The position numbers and the translations under genes are program-made. Below the pieces are notes generated by a model. It was not told the origin of the DNA, searched no databases, and saw nothing but the letters and a program-made list of their open reading frames with translations. A stretch of DNA of 8,231 bases. It comes from Thermoplasmata archaeon (GTDB taxonomy: Archaea > Thermoplasmatota > Thermoplasmata > GCA-020350865). Below, in pieces: positions 1 through 5,174 of this stretch (its first letter is position 1; each line of letters starts with the position of its first letter). The stretch covers positions 738,934-747,164 of the forward strand of contig CP070672.1 of assembly GCA_020351895.1 (NCBI GenBank). Direction: 5' to 3'.

Positions 1-1
1 A

Positions 2-592
2 AAAAAATTGGATAAAAAAGAAAAGACGGGGGATGAAAAGAAAGAGAAAAAGGAAAATAAGGTACCAAAAGAGGAAGAAGTAGAGGAGGAAGAAGCCGAA
101 GAGGAGGCTGAAGAAGAAGGTGAGGAGGAGGAAGAAGAGGAGGCTGAAGAAGAAATCGAAATAATTGAAGAGGAAGAAAAATACAAGGTTAAGATCAAGC
201 CAGAACTTAGTGCTGTGATGAAGCACAGGCTCGAAACAAGGAGACAGATCAAGAAGAAGACACCCGATTTTAAACGCCAAGAATGGTTCAGGTATAAACG
301 GTTGGGTAAAGCCTGGAGAAGACCAAGGGGGCGCCACTCGAAATTGCGTACACATAAGGGCTACAGGGTAAATGTGGTGTCCATAGGTTATGGCTCACCG
401 AAAGGGGCAAGAAATTTACATCCCTCTGGATTCGAGGAGGTCATGGTGCACAATGTGGCCGATCTGGAGAAAATCGATCCCAAAACTCAAGCAGCAAGGG
501 TCGGGCACAGTGTAGGAACAAGAAAAAGGATAGAGATAGAAGAGAAAGCCGAAGAAAAAGGCATAAGAGTTCTCAATCCAAGGGGGCTGTGA
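2..592 (+). CDS. rpl32e: Large-subunit ribosomal protein eL32 (L32e), probably 5'-partial
   Basis: Structural protein of the archaeal 50S subunit; the family is shared with eukaryotes and absent from bacteria. Residues are numbered from the TTG at 8. The eL32 core spans about residues 68-194, with the family pattern WFRYKRL, WRRPRG, HSKLR, GYGSP, LHPSG, DLEKIDP and a C-terminal VLNP. Before it lies an extension of about 60 residues, almost all Glu and Lys (28 Glu in residues 22-57). The TTG at 8 is the first visible start candidate, but only seven A bases precede it, no SD is visible and the frame is open to the edge. The true start is therefore probably upstream of the window. The stop TGA is one base before the eL19 start. 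Identity of the core is certain; the length of the N-terminus is not. Confidence 0.95.
   Translation, partial: KKLDKKEKTGDEKKEKKENKVPKEEEVEEEEAEEEAEEEGEEEEEEEAEEEIEIIEEEEKYKVKIKPELSAVMKHRLETRRQIKKKTPDFKRQEWFRYKRLGKAWRRPRGRHSKLRTHKGYRVNVVSIGYGSPKGARNLHPSGFEEVMVHNVADLEKIDPKTQAARVGHSVGTRKRIEIEEKAEEKGIRVLNPRGL
98..154 (+). repeat. 21-bp direct repeat inside the Glu-rich coding tract
   Basis: The 21 bases at 98-118 recur exactly at 134-154, offset by 36 bp (12 codons, in frame). Both copies encode the same Glu-Ala-Glu stretch. The surrounding stretch (about 8-185) is almost entirely purine on the + strand. This suggests the acidic extension grew by in-frame duplication or slippage of GAA/GAG codons. 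Confidence 0.8.
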
Positions 593-593
593 G

Positions 594-1046
594 ATGGACT
601 TGAAGAACCAGAGGAGATTGGCATCAGAGATACTCGGCTGTGGGGAGAACAGGGTATGGATAGACCCGACCCGCATGGAGGATGTGGGTGAGGCCATAAC
701 AAGATCCGATGTCAGAAGATTGATCGACTCAAAGGCAATCAAAGCCAAACAAAAGGTGGGCGTTTCTCGAGGAAGAGCCCGATACCTGCAGGGACAAAAA
801 AGAAAGGGTAAAAGAAGGGGACACGGCTCACGAAAGGGCTCAAAGAAGGCACGGACACCCAAAAAAAGAGCCTGGATAAACACGATTCGCCCCATTCGAG
901 CTCAGTTGATGATGTACAGGAAAGAGGGCAGGATCGATTCGGCGACCTATAGAAAACTATACAGGCGAGCCAAGGGTGGAATGTTCAAGAGCAAGGCAAG
1001 ACTGGATGCGCATTTGAGAAGCGAAGGATTGTTAAAGGAAAAATAG
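594..1046 (+). CDS. rpl19e: Large-subunit ribosomal protein eL19 (L19e)
   Basis: Archaeal/eukaryotic 50S/60S protein that binds 23S rRNA and, in known structures, reaches across to the small subunit with a long C-terminal helix. The 150-residue length is normal for archaea. The family landmarks are present in order: QRRLASEILGCG near residue 7, RVWIDP at about 20, AITRSDVRRLI at about 34, GVSRGRARY at about 56, a very basic K/R/G stretch at about 67-93, then W-x-x-x-IRPIR and an LYRRAKGGMF motif near 122-130. The start ATG follows the eL32 stop by one base, with a purine run (G at 582-586) seven bases upstream acting as a weak SD. It is co-transcribed with its neighbours. Nothing is anomalous. 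Confidence 0.97.
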   Translation: MDLKNQRRLASEILGCGENRVWIDPTRMEDVGEAITRSDVRRLIDSKAIKAKQKVGVSRGRARYLQGQKRKGKRRGHGSRKGSKKARTPKKRAWINTIRPIRAQLMMYRKEGRIDSATYRKLYRRAKGGMFKSKARLDAHLRSEGLLKEK

Positions 1047-1050
1047 GTGA
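1046..1050 (+). promoter_or_regulatory. Shine-Dalgarno site for uL18
   Basis: GGTGA matches the complement of the archaeal 16S 3' end. It lies six bases before the ATG at 1057 and overlaps the eL19 stop codon, tying termination of eL19 to initiation of uL18. Confidence 0.75.
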
Positions 1051-1056
1051 TTTATA

Positions 1057-1560
1057 ATGGGACATGGTCCGAGATATCGGGTAGCAAGAAGAAGAAGACG
1101 AGAAGGCAAGACAGATTATAGGAGGAGAATAAAGCTTCTTAAATCCCGAGAGGCGAGAGCCGTTGTAAGAAGGTCCGAAAGAAACCTTCGCATCCAGTTT
1201 GTTCTGTTCGATCCTAAAGGGGACAAAACCATCGCCACTGCACAGGGACTTGAGCTGGAAAAATTCGGCTGGAAAGGTTCGGTTTCAAACACCCCTGCGG
1301 CGTATCTCACAGGTTACCTTGCCGGAAAAAGAGCCATTGCCGCTGGGTTAAAGGCCGCTGTTTTGGATATCGGCCTTCACACTCCCACAAAAGGCTCCAG
1401 GGTCTTTGCCTCATTAAAGGGAATGCTTGATGCAGGAGTCGACATTCCTCATAGTGAAGAAGTTTTACCCTCTGAAGAAAGAATCAGGGGGGAGCACATT
1501 GATGAAAAATTAAAAGTTCAGTTCGATTCTACAAAAGCCAGCTTAGAGGAGGAGAAATGA
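1057..1560 (+). CDS. rpl18: Large-subunit ribosomal protein uL18
   Basis: The 5S rRNA-binding protein of the central protuberance. The 167-residue product has the archaeal form: a basic N-terminus ([14 protein letters not shown] near residues 11-24), LFDPKGD at about 50, then [10 protein letters not shown] with [10 protein letters not shown] and LAGKRA (about 66-91), and [20 protein letters not shown] (about 103-122) followed by [10 protein letters not shown] and GEHI. The start ATG is fixed by the GGTGA site six bases upstream. The stop codon overlaps an ATGA at 1557-1560, linking it to uS5. The C-terminus ends in a short Glu/Lys stretch. Family and boundaries are secure. Confidence 0.97.
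   Translation: MGHGPRYRVARRRRREGKTDYRRRIKLLKSREARAVVRRSERNLRIQFVLFDPKGDKTIATAQGLELEKFGWKGSVSNTPAAYLTGYLAGKRAIAAGLKAAVLDIGLHTPTKGSRVFASLKGMLDAGVDIPHSEEVLPSEERIRGEHIDEKLKVQFDSTKASLEEEK
1548..1552 (+). promoter_or_regulatory. Shine-Dalgarno site deciding the uS5 start
   Basis: GGAGG lies inside the end of the uL18 gene. Tandem ATG codons follow at 1557 and 1560. The distance from the last GG to the start is seven bases for 1560 and four for 1557. In this operon uL30 and eL19 also use seven, which favours 1560. The repetitive GAGGAGGAG leaves the register slightly ambiguous. Confidence 0.6.
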
Positions 1561-2399
1561 TGTACTGGAAGCCCAAGACTCGCCTCGGAAAAATGGTAGA
1601 GAAAGGAGAGATTACAAACATGGCTGATGCCCTAAGAACACGTCTTCCTCTTAGAGAGCCCGAGATCGTGGATATTCTATTACCGGATTTGGAGGATGAG
1701 GTTCTGGATGTTAACATGGTTCAAAGGATGACCGATTCCGGAAGAAGAGTAAGATTTGCAGTCACGACAGTTGTGGGCAACAACAATGGCTATGTTGGTT
1801 TGGGCAAGGCCAAGGGAAAGGAAGTTGGCCCCACCATAAGAAAGGCAATTGACAATTCCAAATTGAACATAATAGAGGTGAGAAGAGGCTGCGGTTCCTG
1901 GGAATGCGGATGCGGAACACCACATTCCTTGCCTTTCGATGTTAGCGGAAAGAAAGGCTCGGTACGAGTGACTTTCAAACCGGCACCGAGGGGAATTGCC
2001 TTGGCCGTAGGTGATGTTGCGAAACCCGTGCTCAGACTCGCAGGAATAAAGGATGCCTGGGCATTCACAAAGGGACACACCAAAACCACGGCCAATTACG
2101 CGGCAGCGGCATTTGAAGCCCTGAAAAAGACGGCAGAGATGAGGGTTCTTAAATCCCAGGAGGATGAAATGCATATCACAACAGGTATTATTCCTGGTAC
2201 GGAAGTTGAGAGAGTTATAGAGGAGCCCGAGGTGGAAGGGGAGAAAGAACCGGAGGCTGCCGTAAAAGAGCAGATGAAAGAGGAGAAAGATAAGAAGAAA
2301 GATGAAGGAAAAAAGGAAATTGAGGGGGAAAAAAAAGAGGAGCCAGATAAGAAAGAAAAAGATGTGGATAAGACGAAAGTAGAGGAGGATACGAAATGA
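1560..2399 (+). CDS. rps5: Small-subunit ribosomal protein uS5 with long charged C-terminal tail
   Basis: 30S protein at the mRNA entry and decoding side, important for translational accuracy. Numbered from ATG 1560 it has 279 residues (280 from ATG 1557). The S5 N-terminal double-stranded-RNA-binding-like domain (about 45-110) has [36 protein letters not shown] and [17 protein letters not shown]. The C-terminal domain (about 125-190) has [20 protein letters not shown] and [10 protein letters not shown]. Cys111, Cys116, Cys118 and His122 form the [12 protein letters not shown] cluster I recall as common in archaeal S5, possibly metal binding. Residues from about 216 to the end are a Glu/Lys-rich low-complexity tail beyond the usual archaeal length. 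The last codon overlaps the uL30 start (ATGA at 2396-2399). Function is certain; the role of the tail is unknown. Confidence 0.97.
   Translation: MYWKPKTRLGKMVEKGEITNMADALRTRLPLREPEIVDILLPDLEDEVLDVNMVQRMTDSGRRVRFAVTTVVGNNNGYVGLGKAKGKEVGPTIRKAIDNSKLNIIEVRRGCGSWECGCGTPHSLPFDVSGKKGSVRVTFKPAPRGIALAVGDVAKPVLRLAGIKDAWAFTKGHTKTTANYAAAAFEALKKTAEMRVLKSQEDEMHITTGIIPGTEVERVIEEPEVEGEKEPEAAVKEQMKEEKDKKKDEGKKEIEGEKKEEPDKKEKDVDKTKVEEDTK
2384..2388 (+). promoter_or_regulatory. Shine-Dalgarno site for uL30
   Basis: GGAGG lies seven bases before the ATG at 2396, within the last codons of uS5. Together with the ATGA stop/start overlap it indicates translational coupling of uS5 and uL30. Confidence 0.7.
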
Positions 2400-2860
2400 C
2401 ATTTGCAGTGATTCGAATCAGAGGAATCGTGAATGTCAGAACCGATATCGAGGATACATTGAAGATGCTGAGGTTGAACAAGGTCAATCACTGCGTCATA
2501 TTGCCCAAGACTAAGAGCTATTTGGGAATGCTTCAAAAGGTTAAGGATTATGTTACATGGGGAGAGATTTCTCCAGAAATTTTGGCAAGGATGATTCTTC
2601 ACAGAGGAAGACTCATGGGTGATAAAAAAATCTCGGACAGCTATATCAAGAAGAATACGAAGTACAAATCCGTCATGTCCTTTGCAAAGGCAGTCTCCTC
2701 GGGGGAGACTAACTACAACGAGGTAAAAGAGATAAAACCAGTGATAAGACTTCATCCCCCGAAAAAGGGCTACGAGGGAGTGAAGAAGAGCTATTCTGCC
2801 GGTGGTGCCTTGGGATATCGCGGCCAGGATATAAACAAACTCATAGAGAGAATGATATGA
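2396..2860 (+). CDS. rpl30: Large-subunit ribosomal protein uL30
   Basis: 50S protein that binds 23S rRNA. The 154-residue length is the long archaeal form; bacterial L30 is about 60 residues. The core fold is at the N-terminus: [12 protein letters not shown] at 3-14, then [18 protein letters not shown] at about 20-37 and [15 protein letters not shown] at about 44-58. The archaeal/eukaryotic extension follows, with [13 protein letters not shown] at about 69-81 and [16 protein letters not shown] at about 118-133, ending in GGALGYRG. The start overlaps the uS5 stop and has a GGAGG site. It ends six bases before the first possible uL15 ATG. Ordinary in every respect. Confidence 0.97.
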   Translation: MTFAVIRIRGIVNVRTDIEDTLKMLRLNKVNHCVILPKTKSYLGMLQKVKDYVTWGEISPEILARMILHRGRLMGDKKISDSYIKKNTKYKSVMSFAKAVSSGETNYNEVKEIKPVIRLHPPKKGYEGVKKSYSAGGALGYRGQDINKLIERMI

Positions 2861-2864
2861 GGTG
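2859..2864 (+). promoter_or_regulatory. Shine-Dalgarno site deciding the uL15 start
   Basis: GAGGTG matches the archaeal anti-SD well and overlaps the uL30 stop codon. Tandem ATGs follow at 2867 and 2870. The spacing is two bases to 2867 and five to 2870, so 2870 is the more likely start. Confidence 0.65.
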
Positions 2865-2869
2865 TTATG

Positions 2870-3331
2870 ATGGGTAGAACAGAGAAACATCGTGGCAGCA
2901 GGACACATGGCAGAGGAAAGAAGGCGGGAAGGGGCGCTGGAAAGCGTGGTGGAAGAGGAAATGCAGGTCTTCACAAACACAAGTACATAACCACTGTCAA
3001 GTACGATCCTAAGCACTTCGGTAGATACGGATTCAAAAGACCGAAGTCACAATCCGAAAGAGAGCAAAAGACCATCAATGTGGGTCAATTAGAAGAGCAG
3101 CTTTCAATGTTCATTAAAAAAGGATATGCAAAGAAGGCGGGGAATAAAGTTGAAGTCGATCTGAGCTCTGCGGGAATAGATAAGCTTCTGGGCTCGGGGA
3201 TATTAAAAAGCAAATTTCAAATCACGGTAAATTCCGCTTCAAAACTGGCAAAATCCAAAGTGGAAGAGGCCGGGGGAAAGGTGTTGGTAGCAGAAGAGGC
3301 GATGGAGGAGAACACCATAGAGGCTGAGTGA
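2870..3331 (+). CDS. rpl15: Large-subunit ribosomal protein uL15
   Basis: 50S assembly and structural protein. It has 153 residues from ATG 2870 (154 from ATG 2867). The N-terminus (about 1-40) is the typical Gly/Arg-rich rRNA-threading extension: RGSRTHGRGKKAGRGAGKRG, then GRGNAGLHKHK. The globular C-terminal domain includes INVGQLEEQL at about 69, VEVDLSSAGIDKLLGSG at about 96-112 and the L15 signature ITVNSASKLAKSKVEEAGG at about 120-138. The end is acidic. The stop overlaps GTGA at 3328-3331, a possible alternative start of secY. It is part of the same operon. Confidence 0.96.
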   Translation: MGRTEKHRGSRTHGRGKKAGRGAGKRGGRGNAGLHKHKYITTVKYDPKHFGRYGFKRPKSQSEREQKTINVGQLEEQLSMFIKKGYAKKAGNKVEVDLSSAGIDKLLGSGILKSKFQITVNSASKLAKSKVEEAGGKVLVAEEAMEENTIEAE

Positions 3332-3333
3332 TA

Positions 3334-5079
3334 ATGGCAGAGGAAGCAAGGAATAAAGCGGTGGCAATACCGGTCATCCTCCTTTGGATAGCGATAGTGG
3401 TGTTTTATGCATTTTCATCACAGTTTGATCCTGTTATAATTTTCATCACGGCAGCCATTTTCGGGCCTTTATTTGGAATACTGTATCTCATGCTCTCTTA
3501 CAAAACCGAGGGGAGCAAGCTAGCTGGCTTAAAACCCATAACAGACAGGTTACCTGCAGTAAAAAAACCAGAAGGTCATGTGGCATTTAAGACCAAGATG
3601 ATGTGGACACTGCTTGTTCTTATCGTTTACTTCATAATGACGAATGTGTTCATATACGGTCTTTCCAAGGAAGACACACTTGATTTATTTTCAGAGTACC
3701 GTGCCATAATGGCAGGGGCCTCAGGATCGCTCATGCATCTTGGTATCGGGCCCATAGTTACGGGTTCAATCATAATGCAGCTTTTCACAGGAGCTAAGAT
3801 CATAAAATTGGACCTCACAAAACCCGAGGACAAGGCAATCTACCAGGGAACCCAGAAATTACTGGTCATAGTAATGATCGTGGTGGAGGCGGTACCGCAG
3901 GTTTACGGTTATCTGCAACCGGATTTAAATTTTGTGGCTAAATTAGACACCATGTCAGGTGGTTACGGGGATCTTTTGGCCAAGACTCTCATCGTTCTGC
4001 AGCTTTTCGTAGGTAGTTACCTGGTCTTCTTCATGGATGAGGTAGTTTCAAAATGGGGTATCGGAAGTGGTATTTCCCTTTTCATAGCGGCTGGAGTTTC
4101 TCAAGCCATATTTACGGGGACCATAAGCTGGATGCCCACCTCGTCCTCGGAACGGTACAACATTGCAGGTGCGGGCCCTGCCCCAAGCGGTGCGATTCCA
4201 AAGACATGGTACCTTCTTACGAACTCGAATGTGGCACAGCTGTCCCAGGGCAGGTTCGAGACGATTTTGCTTGGACCTCCGAATCCCATTATCGCCCTTG
4301 TGGGCACCATCGTCATATTCCTGGTTGTGGCCTATGCCGAGTCCACGAGGGTTGAGCTGCCCCTTGCTCATGGAAGGGTAAGAGGTGCAAGGGGAAGATA
4401 TCCCATCAGGCTGATTTATGCATCCAACATCCCTGTGATCTTGATGGCCGCGGTCTTGGCAAATGTGAATATGTTCTCTCTACTTCTCTGGACCCATCCC
4501 TCAGCAAGCAGGATTCCCTTAATCGGTCGTCAGTGGTGGATTGGAGGTTTCACAGATCCTGAGAATCCAACGCAGCCGACCATGGGAGGTGCGTATTACG
4601 TGTCCAGAGTGAATGGCCTCGGGGAGTGGTTCCTCCCCTTGATGAACCCCGAGAGATACGGGGTTTACATGAGGGGTCATGAATACTGGCAGGTGTTAGC
4701 GCACGCTATCATCTACATTGCCGTGATGGTCATAGGCTCCATAATATTCGCCAAGTTCTGGATCGAGACAACGAACATGGGACCGGAGGATGTGGCAAAG
4801 CAGATTCAGTCAAGTGGTATGCAGATTCCTGGCTTCAGACGTGATCCGCGGGTCCTTAAGAAGGTGTTAGAGCGTTATATTCCAGTGGTAACCGTCATCA
4901 GCGGTGCCTTCGTGGGTGGCTTGGCGGCCCTTGCCGATATGGTGGGTACAGTGGGAAATACAAGCGGAACCGGAGTCCTTCTAACCGTAGGTATACTCAT
5001 ACGTATGTACGAGGACATAGGAAGGGAGCAGCTTATCGAGATGCACCCCGTGCTAAGAGGCTTCTTCGGCGGGGAGTAA
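3334..5079 (+). CDS. secY: Protein translocase channel subunit SecY (Sec61 alpha)
   Basis: Forms the protein-conducting channel with SecE and Sec61beta; accepts nascent chains from ribosomes via SRP. Numbered from ATG 3334 (581 residues). An overlapping GTG at 3328 is the alternative start, but its SD spacing is poor. The canonical SecY begins near LKPITDRLPAVKKP (66-79). TM1 is about 89-109, LGIGPIVT of the TM2 plug region 136-143, and VVSKWGIGSGISLFIAAGVS about 237-256. The ribosome-binding loop with ELPLAHGRVRGARGRYPIR is about 341-359. The second large cytosolic loop, ETTNMGPEDVA to KKVLERYIP, is about 478-517, followed by TM9 and TM10. Before TM1 there are two extra hydrophobic segments (about 9-28 and 32-54). 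The outside loops at about 261-316 and 387-453 are longer than those I recall in the Methanocaldococcus protein. adk does not follow. Confidence 0.97.
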   Translation: MAEEARNKAVAIPVILLWIAIVVFYAFSSQFDPVIIFITAAIFGPLFGILYLMLSYKTEGSKLAGLKPITDRLPAVKKPEGHVAFKTKMMWTLLVLIVYFIMTNVFIYGLSKEDTLDLFSEYRAIMAGASGSLMHLGIGPIVTGSIIMQLFTGAKIIKLDLTKPEDKAIYQGTQKLLVIVMIVVEAVPQVYGYLQPDLNFVAKLDTMSGGYGDLLAKTLIVLQLFVGSYLVFFMDEVVSKWGIGSGISLFIAAGVSQAIFTGTISWMPTSSSERYNIAGAGPAPSGAIPKTWYLLTNSNVAQLSQGRFETILLGPPNPIIALVGTIVIFLVVAYAESTRVELPLAHGRVRGARGRYPIRLIYASNIPVILMAAVLANVNMFSLLLWTHPSASRIPLIGRQWWIGGFTDPENPTQPTMGGAYYVSRVNGLGEWFLPLMNPERYGVYMRGHEYWQVLAHAIIYIAVMVIGSIIFAKFWIETTNMGPEDVAKQIQSSGMQIPGFRRDPRVLKKVLERYIPVVTVISGAFVGGLAALADMVGTVGNTSGTGVLLTVGILIRMYEDIGREQLIEMHPVLRGFFGGE

Positions 5080-5105
5080 ATAGCTTGGGCTACGTTTCTA
5101 TTTCT

Positions 5106-5141
5106 GAAATTAAGTAGAATTTTTCAATTTCTGGCTATTTT
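5106..5141 (+). terminator. Possible transcription end of the ribosomal protein operon
   Basis: AT-rich stretch just after secY, with T5 at 5120-5124 and T4 at 5138-5141. A weak six-base inverted repeat (GAAATT at 5106-5111, AATTTC at 5126-5131) flanks the first run. Archaeal termination needs mainly U-runs, so this is a plausible end point before the convergent gene, but the runs are short. Confidence 0.35.
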
Positions 5142-5174
5142 GGGGTAAAATCGTGTATAAAATTTAAAGGATTT

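Noticed and set aside
416..895. 159-codon minus-strand frame opposite eL32 and eL19
   Set aside because: Overlaps two certain genes, has no recognisable motif and no plausible initiation signal.
1680..2402. 240-codon open frame on the minus strand opposite uS5
   Set aside because: Antisense shadow of uS5. Its Phe/Leu-rich start is simply the complement of the GAA/AAG-rich uS5 tail, not a real membrane protein.
2096..3016. 306-codon open frame on the minus strand opposite uS5, uL30 and uL15
   Set aside because: Lies wholly antisense to three certain ribosomal protein genes. The translation is Ser/Phe/Cys-rich with no domain pattern, and its length follows from purine-rich coding on the other strand.
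4053..4381. Alternative frames of about 70-107 codons on both strands inside secY
   Set aside because: SecY is continuous and well conserved across this region; the other frames have no family features.
5080..5174. Remnant of adenylate kinase or a small RNA after secY
   Set aside because: Only 95 AT-rich bases with no P-loop coding potential and no stable hairpin or tRNA-like structure.
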